Shown: positions 6,421 through 12,607 of the stretch, piece after piece | Position numbering within the stretch: the stretch's first letter is position 1 | How the letters are laid out: every line of letters starts with the position of its first letter | Source of the DNA: a virus | Length of the DNA: 64,000 nt | Strand: one strand, 5' to 3' | IMG/VR virus record: IMGVR_UViG_3300042862_000163 | Location: 1-64,000 of that record | Notes under the pieces: generated by a model | Told to the model about the DNA's origin: nothing | The model's database searches: none | The model's input: only the letters and a program-made list of their open reading frames with translations | Made by a program: the position numbers and the translations under genes

Positions 6421-6572
6421 TGTAATAATGTTTGTCTAATGTCTATTGTTCTCTCTGATATAATTCCTTTCTTGAAGTTCCAGATCACTTCAACAACAAG
6501 TCTCTTAGCTTTGATAGCTCTTAGTTTATTAGTTGATCCAACTAATGTTCCTTTGTTAATTCTTGGTCTCAT
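6417..6572 (-). CDS. small basic protein (51 aa)
   Basis: A 51-residue, Lys/Arg-rich frame (MRPRINKGTLVGSTNKLRAI...). It overlaps the gene downstream by four bases and the gene upstream by 17 bases, so it lies in a compact operon of tiny proteins. The basic composition suggests nucleic-acid or membrane-surface binding, but there is no motif to decide. Confidence 0.55.
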   Translation of the reverse strand: MRPRINKGTLVGSTNKLRAIKAKRLVVEVIWNFKKGIISERTIDIRQTLLQ

Positions 6573-6723
6573 CGTCTGTAGCTGTTTTAACTATCCATCC
6601 TAATAATAAAGGAAATGATAATGGTGCAAAAATTAATATTAACCAACCAAAAAATGTGATTTCTTGATCTTTACCTAATGCCATACCTCCCATAAAGAAA
6701 TATGAAAATAAAATATAATACAT
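6556..6723 (-). CDS. two-helix membrane protein (55 aa)
   Basis: A 55-residue frame with hydrophobic segments at about residues 1-16 and 24-45 (TFFGWLILIFAPLSFPLLLG) and a short charged tail (KTATDDETKN). Size and layout match the protein at 6253-6420, suggesting two divergent members of one family. Both could be part of a membrane-directed early function. No known family recognised. Confidence 0.6.
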   Translation of the reverse strand: MYYILFSYFFMGGMALGKDQEITFFGWLILIFAPLSFPLLLGWIVKTATDDETKN

Positions 6724-6733
6724 AATTTACTGA

Positions 6734-7000
6734 TTAAAGGATTAATGAAATAACTTTTACTATACCAATGATAACAAATACTGCAGTGAATCCAATAATT
6801 ACTGCAGTTAACATTTTGTTCTCTGCTGTATAGATTTCTTTCTGCTGTTCTAATATATCTATTATATCATCTTTAGCCTTCAACATTTTATCTGCTGTTC
6901 CTAGCACCTTGTCTTGATATTCTACTAATTCTCTAAAATCTTCAACTTGTTTGCGTAATACATTGATAGTATTATCAGCTTGTGGTTTTTCTTTTGCCAT
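6734..7000 (-). CDS. coiled-coil protein with C-terminal membrane anchor (88 aa)
   Basis: Residues about 10-62 are a charged heptad-like helix (VLRKQVEDFRELVEYQDKV...KAKDDIIDILEQQKEIY), and residues about 64-88 form a single hydrophobic segment (MLTAVIIGFTAVFVIIGIVK) ending the protein. This is the layout of a tail-anchored coiled-coil protein facing the cytoplasm. Function is unknown; spanin or holin roles are possible by shape only, but no lysis partner is seen nearby. Confidence 0.65.
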   Translation of the reverse strand: MAKEKPQADNTINVLRKQVEDFRELVEYQDKVLGTADKMLKAKDDIIDILEQQKEIYTAENKMLTAVIIGFTAVFVIIGIVKVISLIL

Positions 7001-7026
7001 TGTTTTAATTGTTTAATTGTTTAAAA

Positions 7027-7113
7027 TTACCATTTTGTCTCTCTTGGACAGTTTTGTGAAGCCTCTCTTAACTCTTGTAAGAGAGACTTCCATAACCTAA
7101 TAATAGTTTTCAT
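7027..7113 (-). CDS. very small basic protein (28 aa)
   Basis: A 28-residue frame (MKTIIRLWKSLLQELREASQ...). Its start codon overlaps the stop of the upstream 63-residue gene by four bases (ATGA), which is the main support. The N-terminal 16 residues would form an amphipathic basic helix. Function unknown. Confidence 0.45.
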   Translation of the reverse strand: MKTIIRLWKSLLQELREASQNCPRETKW

Positions 7114-7301
7114 AGTCCTATCATTTCATCAAAACAACTCTCTAACAAATATGTTAGTTTGAATCGTTCTTCTATTAATACATCTATTTGATATTCTATC
7201 TCATGAATGTTTGTATCATCATGTGCATCTCTAAGACCATCTAAGAAGAATATTTCATTCTTGATGTCTTGTAACCTTTGTTCAATTTGTTCTGTTCCCA
7301 T
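7110..7301 (-). CDS. small helical protein (63 aa)
   Basis: A 63-residue, Glu/Ile-rich frame predicted to be two helices (IEQRLQDIKNEIFFLDGL and EIEYQIDVLIEERFKLTYLL). It overlaps the upstream 127-residue gene by one base and the downstream 28-residue gene by four bases. No family recognised. Confidence 0.6.
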   Translation of the reverse strand: MGTEQIEQRLQDIKNEIFFLDGLRDAHDDTNIHEIEYQIDVLIEERFKLTYLLESCFDEMIGL

Positions 7302-7684
7302 TATATTAAGTATTTAGAATATTTCTTTGTTACTAATCGTATTTGTTCTCTAGCATAAATGTCTGCATCATAATCCATATATGAATCAATTAATGATTTG
7401 ATAGTATTAGCTTGTGATGTAACATATGCTTCATCATGACTATCATTATTATGACTATGCGCTGTATCAAAGCCTATAATCAGATAGTCTCCATCTTTAT
7501 CCCATTGTGTAAAAGTAATCTCTTCAGGACAATGTTTAGGAGATAAATAATTTCCCCAACCTTCTTCTAACTCAACCAATATTGGATGATCTTTGGGAAT
7601 ATAAACATATCCACATCCCCAACCAGTTTTACAATGATTTTTGAATTCATCATCATATGCTATTGTATCAATATATGTTTTCAT
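7301..7684 (-). CDS. conserved hypothetical phage protein (127 aa)
   Basis: A 127-residue soluble protein with the features GWGCGYVYIPKDHP (residues 22-35) and IIGFDTAHS (residues 69-77). I recall this combination from hypothetical proteins in many Bacteroidota phage genomes, but no function is known to me. It lies 2 bases after a small membrane protein gene and overlaps the next by one base. Confidence 0.7.
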   Translation of the reverse strand: MKTYIDTIAYDDEFKNHCKTGWGCGYVYIPKDHPILVELEEGWGNYLSPKHCPEEITFTQWDKDGDYLIIGFDTAHSHNNDSHDEAYVTSQANTIKSLIDSYMDYDADIYAREQIRLVTKKYSKYLI

Positions 7685-7686
7685 AA

Positions 7687-7893
7687 TTAATAGTCTTTAA
7701 GTTGTTCATCAAGATCAATACCAACTATAACAGCTGGTATCCAACCAAATACCATCATACATAATAATGTTCCACCATGTGTGTAACAATCACGGAATGA
7801 TAAATCAGATAATATATATCCAATAAGACTAAATGTAGTCCATGTAGCAATAAGTGTAGCTATTACAGCTAACATAATTTTTGTTGATTTCAT
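7687..7893 (-). CDS. two-helix membrane protein (68 aa)
   Basis: A 68-residue frame with two hydrophobic segments (IMLAVIATLIATWTTFSLIG and LLCMMVFGWIPAVIVGI) and an acidic tail. The start is preceded by the leader motif AATTCCTTAATAAC eight bases upstream. Possible inner-membrane protein; no known family. Confidence 0.65.
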   Translation of the reverse strand: MKSTKIMLAVIATLIATWTTFSLIGYILSDLSFRDCYTHGGTLLCMMVFGWIPAVIVGIDLDEQLKDY

Positions 7894-7901
7894 TTTTGTT
7901 T

Positions 7902-7915
7902 GTTATTAAGGAATT
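7902..7915 (-). promoter_or_regulatory. leader motif copy (AATTCCTTAATAAC)
   Basis: Minus strand AATTCCTTAATAAC, eight bases before the ATG at 7893. It overlaps the stop codon of the 24-residue frame upstream, so that frame and the motif share bases. Confidence 0.5.
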
Positions 7916-7980
7916 AATAATAATATTATTATTGTAACAGTATATAATACTGTTATTGTAATATAAGGATACTTCTTCAT
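7906..7980 (-). CDS. tiny membrane peptide (24 aa)
   Basis: A 24-residue frame (MKKYPYITITVLYTVTIIIL...) made of a basic start and one hydrophobic segment. The leader motif CCCTTAATAAC lies seven bases before its ATG, which is the best argument that it is translated. Function unknown. Confidence 0.45.
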   Translation of the reverse strand: MKKYPYITITVLYTVTIIILLLIP

Positions 7981-7987
7981 GTTATTT

Positions 7988-8001
7988 GTTATTAAGGGAT
8001 T
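7988..8001 (-). promoter_or_regulatory. leader motif copy (AATCCCTTAATAAC)
   Basis: Minus strand AATCCCTTAATAAC, seven bases before the ATG of the 24-residue membrane peptide. Confidence 0.45.
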
Positions 8002-8019
8002 AAAAATTGTATTGTTAAA

Positions 8020-8184
8020 TCATTTGTAGTTATTCTGTAACTGACTAAAGTTTGAAGATATATATGTGCTACATCCTATTGTTCCAGGATTTAAATGATC
8101 TATATTTAGCAGATTGTTATTCGTAATATGATTGCATATTGATAGAAGCTGTTTATTGGACCACAATGGGTAAGCAAAAATCAT
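8020..8184 (-). CDS. possible small protein (54 aa), weak support
   Basis: An open frame of 54 codons (MIFAYPLWSNKQLLSICNHI...) in an otherwise empty stretch. It is Asn/Ile/Leu-rich without clear motif, has no leader motif or overlap with a neighbour, and could be chance in AT-rich DNA. I list it because nothing else explains 8002-8290. Confidence 0.3.
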   Translation of the reverse strand: MIFAYPLWSNKQLLSICNHITNNNLLNIDHLNPGTIGCSTYISSNFSQLQNNYK

Positions 8185-8291
8185 TTACACATTACTATTC
8201 TCATTTATTGTTCTAAACTGAGACCACTCATTTGCACATACATTCAACCATCACTATCTAGTGCATCAAGTAATTGTATTATTATAATGAT

Positions 8292-8366
8292 CTATTCTTT
8301 ATTCTTTGTTAACATGATGCCTTCTAATATAAAGAACACACCAAAGAGTATAATGTTTGTCATCAT
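8292..8366 (-). CDS. tiny membrane peptide (24 aa)
   Basis: A 24-residue frame (MMTNIILFGVFFILEGIMLT...) with one hydrophobic segment and a charged end. Its start overlaps the stop of the upstream 74-residue membrane protein gene by four bases, suggesting coupled translation. Function unknown. Confidence 0.45.
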   Translation of the reverse strand: MMTNIILFGVFFILEGIMLTKNKE

Positions 8367-8587
8367 AATGTAAATATAAAATGATAAGAATGTATTCTAT
8401 CTATTACAATAAAGTATATAACAGATAATATAAGAGTGATTATTAATGAAAATGCAATTTCAAGATCTGTATCTCCAGCTCTCTCACGTTTATCAGTCAT
8501 AATACCATAATATATTATACAGTATATAACTAAAGGAGACAGTATATAAAACAATACTGTCGTAAGGCTAATTGTTATTGTTTCCAT
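8363..8587 (-). CDS. two-helix membrane protein (74 aa)
   Basis: A 74-residue frame with two hydrophobic segments (about residues 5-28 and 44-64) separated by a charged loop (TDKRERAGDTDLE). It follows the 104-residue gene by two bases. Probably an inner-membrane protein of the early block; family unknown. Confidence 0.6.
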   Translation of the reverse strand: METITISLTTVLFYILSPLVIYCIIYYGIMTDKRERAGDTDLEIAFSLIITLILSVIYFIVIDRIHSYHFIFTL

Positions 8588-8589
8588 AA

Positions 8590-8904
8590 CTAAACTATTT
8601 TAATTAATGATTCAGGTATTTCTGGACATTTATAATGTTCCCACCATTCAGATCCATCATATTCTCCTCTATCAGACCATGTGCCATCTTTATACCAAAT
8701 ATTACCATACAATTCTTGTCCTCCATATCCACCATCATAATTAAAATCTAATGATTTAATGAATGCATCATATTCTTCTTGTGTATGTTTCATAGGAAGA
8801 ACACATTGTTTACTGTTATTCCAATCATACTCATGAGATATATAAGCACACAATAATCCTTTGTTATCAATATGTCTTAAGAACTCTTCTTTAGCATTTG
8901 CCAT
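8590..8904 (-). CDS. Trp/Tyr-rich hypothetical protein (104 aa)
   Basis: A 104-residue soluble protein with an aromatic C-terminal half: YGNIWYKDGTWSDRGEYDG followed by SEWWEHYKCPEIP. I recall the W-x-DGTW-x-x-R-x-EYDG-SEWW pattern from hypothetical proteins of various phages; no function is known to me. It begins the run that continues with the 74- and 24-residue membrane proteins. Confidence 0.7.
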   Translation of the reverse strand: MANAKEEFLRHIDNKGLLCAYISHEYDWNNSKQCVLPMKHTQEEYDAFIKSLDFNYDGGYGGQELYGNIWYKDGTWSDRGEYDGSEWWEHYKCPEIPESLIKIV

Positions 8905-8915
8905 AATATATATAT

Positions 8916-9050
8916 TTAGTTGTTTTTAATAAATTCTAATAGCTCAAGAACAATATCACGTTGTCCTAAGAAATATTCATAGTCTAATATATTATCACAT
9001 TTTAATACATCATCTATTTCTATAAGCTTATTCTCTAACCATTGTTCCAT
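8916..9050 (-). CDS. small acidic protein (44 aa), paralogue of 9091-9258
   Basis: A 44-residue frame (MEQWLENKLIEIDDVLKCDN...) ending in LDYEYFLGQRDIVLELLEFI. The same pattern (LEYEYLRGKRDMLLHLI) occurs in the neighbouring 55-residue gene, so the two are tandem duplicates, which also argues that both are translated. Function unknown. Confidence 0.6.
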   Translation of the reverse strand: MEQWLENKLIEIDDVLKCDNILDYEYFLGQRDIVLELLEFIKNN

Positions 9051-9060
9051 AATTAAATGT

Positions 9061-9086
9061 ATTTAAAAGGGCCCGTAGAAGAGCCC
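9061..9086 (-). terminator. intrinsic terminator between paralogues
   Basis: On the minus strand GGGCTC-TTCTAC-GGGCCC forms a 6-bp stem (one G-U) followed by TTTTAAAT, five bases downstream of the stop codon of the 55-residue gene. Confidence 0.6.
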
Positions 9087-9090
9087 ATTA

Positions 9091-9258
9091 TTATTCTCCA
9101 GTATATGTACGAATCAAATGTAATAACATATCTCTCTTACCTCGTAAGTATTCATATTCTAATATATATGATTCATCTCTATCTGATAACATAAGTATAT
9201 TATCTAGTTCTAAGTATCTTTGTTCTATAATTGTTAGTTCTTCAAATAATTGCTTCAT
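9091..9258 (-). CDS. small acidic protein (55 aa), paralogue of 8916-9050
   Basis: A 55-residue helical, Glu/Leu-rich frame (MKQLFEELTIIEQRYLELDN...) ending in YEYLRGKRDMLLHLIRTYTG. It shares its C-terminal pattern with the next gene downstream. It is the first gene after a 347-base gap. No family recognised. Confidence 0.6.
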   Translation of the reverse strand: MKQLFEELTIIEQRYLELDNILMLSDRDESYILEYEYLRGKRDMLLHLIRTYTGE

Positions 9259-9605
9259 AATGCTATATATATTATTTATGTTATCACTTATTTTTGCTTA
9301 GTTAGTAAGCTCTATTATGTCTTTAGTGTCTCCACGTTGATCATTTCACACTCAACAAAACATATATTTATATCAAAAACATATGATTGCTATGTAATAT
9401 TCTTACATAAAGTTTATTTCTCCCTCGTAAAAACTTTTTATTCATTTCTCAACCCAGTAGTTTCTTACAAGATTATATAATAAAGTTTATACCTATATAT
9501 ATAGGAGTAAAATGTGTTCAATTTAATTTCCCACCCAATGTTTTTCAAACCCACCCTTATATATAATAGCAAGCTCAAATTAATGAGCCTGCTATTCTAT
9601 TAATA
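9259..9605. other. gene-free gap, probable promoter region
   Basis: No reading frame that I trust. It contains the palindrome CCTATATATATAGG (9492-9505) and, at its right end, a long hairpin (9565-9596). On the minus strand TATAATCTTGTAAG and TATGTTTTG resemble the TAnnTTTG element without matching it fully, so the promoter for the small-gene run to the left is probably here but not identified. Confidence 0.4.
9565..9596 (-). terminator. 12-bp hairpin downstream of 133-aa gene
   Basis: On the minus strand AATAGCAGGCTC pairs with GAGCTTGCTATT (12 bp, one G-U) around eight bases, nine bases after the stop codon of the 133-residue gene. It is followed by ATATATAAG rather than a U-tract, so it may be a terminator of unusual type or an mRNA 3'-end stabiliser. 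Confidence 0.55.
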
Positions 9606-10007
9606 TTAGATGCTTACAGCAAGAATTCTTTCAAGGTCTGCACTTGTTAATCCTGCTGTTGTGGCAGAAGATTTACGAGCTTGTTCTTTAAGAACATCCA
9701 ATGCGAAATCATCAGCATAATCATCAGCTAATGCTTGAGCACTTGAAAAGACATCAACAACATCTACTCTTGTAAATGTACTGTTAGTACCGTCAGCATT
9801 AAGAATGTTTTCCCCTTTTGAATCTCTATTATTGTATGTAAATTGTTTTACATTAACATAAAGAGGAAACTTGATGTCTTCAACTGATTTCCATTTATTG
9901 TCTTCAACAATAGATTTAGGACAAAAATAAGCTTCTCTTTCTTTGTCCATTAACATTAAATTACCTGCTGCACTAAATGCTCCTCTTGTGATTTTTAAAC
10001 TTTTCAT
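9606..10007 (-). CDS. hypothetical early protein (133 aa)
   Basis: A 133-residue protein starting MKSLKITRGAFSAAGNLMLM. It has a beta-rich N-terminal half (EAYFCPKSIV, FPLYVNVKQFTYNN) and an Ala/Asp-rich helical C-terminal half (SSAQALADDYADDFALDVLK). It is the first sizeable gene of the minus block next to the divergence region and has its own strong hairpin downstream, so it is probably expressed early and strongly. I do not recognise a family. A-rich leader, no Shine-Dalgarno sequence, as usual in Bacteroidota. Confidence 0.75.
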   Translation of the reverse strand: MKSLKITRGAFSAAGNLMLMDKEREAYFCPKSIVEDNKWKSVEDIKFPLYVNVKQFTYNNRDSKGENILNADGTNSTFTRVDVVDVFSSAQALADDYADDFALDVLKEQARKSSATTAGLTSADLERILAVSI

Positions 10008-10061
10008 TTTCTTTTGTTTTTATTAATTGTTTAATTGTGTTTTTTGAGCACTACGCTCAGG

Positions 10062-10114
10062 TTGTGGAAAGGGTTTTGAAATGGAGACCTTTCCGTTGCT
10101 CCATTTTATTGTAT
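10062..10114. other. two mutually exclusive hairpins
   Basis: GGAAAGG pairs with CCTTTCC, and AAATGGAG pairs with CTCCATTTT; the two hairpins share the segment between them, so only one can form at a time. This is the layout of an attenuator. On the plus strand the second hairpin ends in TTTTATTG, on the minus strand it would lie in the leader of the 133-residue gene. Function is inference. Confidence 0.35.
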
Positions 10115-10159
10115 TGCATTATAGTAATCAGGACTCGAGCTCAAGACTCGAGAGAAAGA

Positions 10160-10255
10160 TTATGAATTCTCTACTGTAGTTTCATCACATGTTTGGTTCG
10201 CTATTAACAATTGCTGTGCACACTCTTGCTTTAACTGATTATTGTCAACCAACAC
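10160..10255 (-). CDS. very small protein with GTG start (31 aa)
   Basis: A 31-residue frame starting at GTG (10255-10253), translated MLVDNNQLKQECAQQLLIAN. A purine-rich AAAGGAG lies 5 bases upstream, an unusually good Shine-Dalgarno sequence for this genome. The pattern ECAQQLLIANQTCDETTVEN is protein-like and I faintly recall similar small phage proteins. The frame lies inside a perfect 12-bp inverted repeat (10166-10177 with 10277-10288). It could be a chance frame. Confidence 0.5.
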   Translation of the reverse strand: MLVDNNQLKQECAQQLLIANQTCDETTVENS

Positions 10256-10731
10256 GCTTCTCCTTTTTTTATGATAACAGTAGAGAATTAATAAAATAGA
10301 ACAGTTTTATGACTTGTTCAGGTGCTTGGTGCCTGCTAAGGCTGTTGTGGTATTACGTGTCAAAGCATTAAGACACAACCATTTGGTTTGAAAAACATAA
10401 CTAAGAGGATTTGTTAGTGGGGACTACCCCCAACCTCTCAATTTGTCCAGGGGGTCTTGAGATGGAGTAGTCTCTACCAGTACACATATGGGGGGGTATT
10501 CATATTTTGAAAAAAAATTTAAAAAAAGTTTTGGTTGGTATGATATTTTTGTATTACCTTTGGGGTGGGGGTTGGGCATGGTAGTAATAGTATGTTCTTC
10601 TTTTATAGGTTATCAATACACATCTATAGAGAAAAAGTTCATAATATAGCATTGGAATAAATTAATTTATCTATTATGTTTATTATATAGTTTATTTATA
10701 TATCTTTGTCAATAGAATATAAAACTAAATT
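10256..10731. other. divergence region between left and right blocks
   Basis: Non-coding. It holds one arm of the 12-bp inverted repeat (10277-10288), a GGGG/CCCC-rich segment with AGAGG/CCTCT pairing (about 10410-10440), a run of seven G at about 10491-10497, long A- and T-tracts (10508-10532) and the plus-strand promoter element near 10701. This is the natural place for early promoters in both directions. Confidence 0.5.
10701..10708 (+). promoter_or_regulatory. -7 element of a Bacteroidota-type promoter
   Basis: TATCTTTG matches the TAnnTTTG -7 consensus of Bacteroidota sigma factor, 24 bases before the ATG of the first plus-strand gene. The -33 box is poor (TATGTT around 10675-10680), so strength is uncertain. 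Confidence 0.5.
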
Positions 10732-11085
10732 ATGGAACCAACGAAGATAATAGTACAAAGACTAAAGAAAGGAGTGGAGAATGATCTACAACTAGCTGAG
10801 AAGTATTATTCTATTCTATCTGTTATTAACAATCTTAAGTTAACAGAGAGAGAAATTCAACTTATAGCTTTTACATCTATTAAAGGAAACATTACATATG
10901 CTAATGTGAGAGAGGAATTCTGCAAACTACATGGAACAACAAGTCCTACGATTAATAATATTATCAGTAAGCTTAAGAAGATAGGTATATTTATTAAAGA
11001 GAGTGGTAAGGTGAAGGTTAATCCTCGTATTGTTATTGATTTCAAGAATGATGTAACATTAGATATAAAGCTAGTACATGAATAA
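10732..11085 (+). CDS. winged-helix-like DNA-binding protein (117 aa)
   Basis: The first gene of the plus-strand structural block. Residues about 35-95 look like a winged helix: LTEREIQLIAFTSIKG, then a helix-turn-helix candidate TTSPTINNIISKLKKIGIF, then a beta wing KESGKVKVNPRIV. The recognition-helix pattern resembles MarR- or replication-initiator-type HTH proteins. Being first in the late block it may control that block, which is inference. Its end overlaps the IHF-like gene by 8 bases. Genes of this kind occur at the head of the structural module in other crAss-like phages as I recall. Confidence 0.7.
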   Translation: MEPTKIIVQRLKKGVENDLQLAEKYYSILSVINNLKLTEREIQLIAFTSIKGNITYANVREEFCKLHGTTSPTINNIISKLKKIGIFIKESGKVKVNPRIVIDFKNDVTLDIKLVHE

Positions 11086-11422
11086 GCCAACAACAATGTC
11101 AGTGAAGGAATGGATTATCAAAAGGATGGCTATTAGTTTAGTTGTGTCTGAGAAGATAATTGATAGCATCATTACACATCAGTTTGATTCAGCCAATGAC
11201 GCTTTGAATTTAAATGATAGTATTGAGATCTCTGGATTTGGTAAGTTCTATTTTAATACAAAGAAAGCTAATTTATATTACGCAAAGCTTCTTGCAATGA
11301 AGCAAGCATATGAGAACACACTCAATGATCCTCTTACAACAGATAAGAAAAGACATTCTACAAATCTACGTATGGTTACATTGTTACATGATATTAAAAT
11401 GCTAAAACCAAAAATAAAATGA
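11078..11422 (+). CDS. IHF/HU-family DNA-binding protein
   Basis: A 114-residue protein. Residues about 5-45 match the helical dimerisation half of HU/IHF (SVKEWIIKRMAISLVVSEKI...) and LNDSIEISGFGKFYFN (about residues 45-60) is the hallmark beta strand with the conserved GFG turn. IHF/HU proteins bend DNA; crAss-like phages are known to encode IHF-like subunits, probably for packaging or replication architecture. The C-terminal arm that normally wraps the minor groove is replaced by a helical segment (KKANLYYAKLLAMKQAYEN), so it may be a divergent member. Overlaps its neighbours by 8 and 4 bases. Confidence 0.75.
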   Translation: MNKPTTMSVKEWIIKRMAISLVVSEKIIDSIITHQFDSANDALNLNDSIEISGFGKFYFNTKKANLYYAKLLAMKQAYENTLNDPLTTDKKRHSTNLRMVTLLHDIKMLKPKIK

Positions 11423-11697
11423 GCCTAGGACAAATCATTGAGGGATGGAAGAATCATCTTCTTCCAGAGGAAAGAAACAAAGCTTTTATAGAACATGTAA
11501 GCAAAGAGAGGAATGATATATGTATACAATGTAATGAGCATTCATACAATAAGCCAGAGTATACAACAATAAGACCAGATGCACATTGCACAAATTGTGG
11601 ATGTACGTTAGCTGCCAAAACAAAATGTTTAACTTGTGAATGTCCATTAAAGAAATGGGTAGCTACAGAAATACCAACAGACAATGAAACTAAGTAA
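11419..11697 (+). CDS. zinc-ribbon protein (92 aa)
   Basis: A 92-residue protein with three pairs of cysteines: CIQC near residue 35, CTNCGC near 57 and CLTCEC near 71, ending PLKKWVATEIP. At least one, probably two zinc-binding knuckles. Proteins with a CxxC-N-H-C pattern of this size occur next to terminase genes in many Bacteroidota phages. It overlaps the IHF-like gene by four bases and the next gene by 14 bases. A packaging or DNA-binding role is inferred only from position. Confidence 0.7.
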   Translation: MSLGQIIEGWKNHLLPEERNKAFIEHVSKERNDICIQCNEHSYNKPEYTTIRPDAHCTNCGCTLAAKTKCLTCECPLKKWVATEIPTDNETK

Positions 11698-11974
11698 AAT
11701 CCCATTAGAACCGCTTATTCAAATCCTTACAGATCTATTTGATAGTGGAGCTGATTATATTGATATATCAGGTGAAGAAAGTGAAGAAAATGGAAAGCCA
11801 AAAGATATAATTCACATAACAATCAAACCAGAATACTTGCTAGCTCAGGAACCAATTGAAATGATAGAAGATGAAGAGGGCAATCAACATATAGAGATGG
11901 ATTATTCAGATGATCTTTATATAGACAAAGATACAAAGAGATTATCTGATGATGATATAGATAATTTAATATAA
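11684..11974 (+). CDS. acidic small protein (96 aa)
   Basis: A 96-residue, strongly acidic protein (EESEENGKPKDI, EDEEGNQHIEM, DDDIDNLI). It has beta-like segments in the middle (IIHITIKPEYLLA). No family recognised. It overlaps the zinc-ribbon gene by 14 bases and shares a base with the next start (TAATG), so it belongs to the packaging operon. Confidence 0.65.
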   Translation: MKLSKIPLEPLIQILTDLFDSGADYIDISGEESEENGKPKDIIHITIKPEYLLAQEPIEMIEDEEGNQHIEMDYSDDLYIDKDTKRLSDDDIDNLI

Positions 11975-12264
11975 TGAGCATGATAAAGAAACCAAACTAT
12001 TATCGACAAATCATCCAGACATTAGAGAGTTTACATAAAACTCATCCCACATATAATATTGGAAGACATCTATCAACAGCAACTAATGAATCAGACTTAT
12101 GGGGGGTGACGGATAAAGAACTTTTATTATCATTAAAGAAATATGAGACAAGTCTTGAAATGGATGTTATACATGATGAAAAGGATCTTGAGAATATCAT
12201 TAAAGATGGAATGAATCTCGGAACAATATTCTTAAATGATAATGAGGACGAGGAGGAATATTAA
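11974..12264 (+). CDS. small hypothetical protein (96 aa)
   Basis: A 96-residue protein beginning MSMIKKPNYYRQIIQTLESL with an acidic tail (NDNEDEEEY). The N-terminal part (IIQTLESLHKTHPTYNIGRH) resembles small phage proteins encoded just before terminase genes in Bacteroidota phages as I recall. Function unknown. Confidence 0.65.
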   Translation: MSMIKKPNYYRQIIQTLESLHKTHPTYNIGRHLSTATNESDLWGVTDKELLLSLKKYETSLEMDVIHDEKDLENIIKDGMNLGTIFLNDNEDEEEY

Positions 12265-12274
12265 CAACTAAACT

Positions 12275-12607
12275 ATGGCATTAAACAAAACTACATATAT
12301 AAATACAGAACTTGATTGGGCTGAAGAGCAACTATCTAATTGGAAACAATATGTAGATGCTAATCCTTTACATACACTAGAGGATAGAATCAAGTGGAAA
12401 GAAACTAAAGCTGGTGGAGCAATGCCTATGGTAATTGCATCTATTGAAGCTCAAGGTAAGTTTGTACAAGAGACAATGAAGAACTACCTTGCTCTTCTTG
12501 AACAAGTTGAAAAGCTTAGAGAGAAAGAAGAAGCTAAAAAGATTCCTGTACGAGGTGGTGTTGAACTTGGTAGTATGGCTGAAGATTTCTTAAAAGGTAG
12601 AAAATAA
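12275..12607 (+). CDS. possible small terminase subunit (110 aa)
   Basis: A 110-residue, mainly helical protein with a long charged coiled-coil stretch (about residues 60-95, LALLEQVEKLREKEEAKKIP). It lies directly upstream of the large terminase and overlaps its start by one base. Position, size and helical content fit a small terminase subunit, which recognises DNA for packaging, but no helix-turn-helix is obvious. It could equally be another packaging accessory. Confidence 0.45.
   Translation: MALNKTTYINTELDWAEEQLSNWKQYVDANPLHTLEDRIKWKETKAGGAMPMVIASIEAQGKFVQETMKNYLALLEQVEKLREKEEAKKIPVRGGVELGSMAEDFLKGRK

Noticed and set aside
6734-7000. Holin or spanin call for the coiled-coil membrane-anchored protein
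   Set aside because: Shape alone is not enough: no endolysin or partner spanin is nearby and the anchor is at the C-terminus.
9250-9480. 76-codon plus-strand frame
   Set aside because: It is Ile/Tyr/Phe-rich low complexity in AT-rich DNA, on the wrong strand for this block, with no leader or neighbour support.
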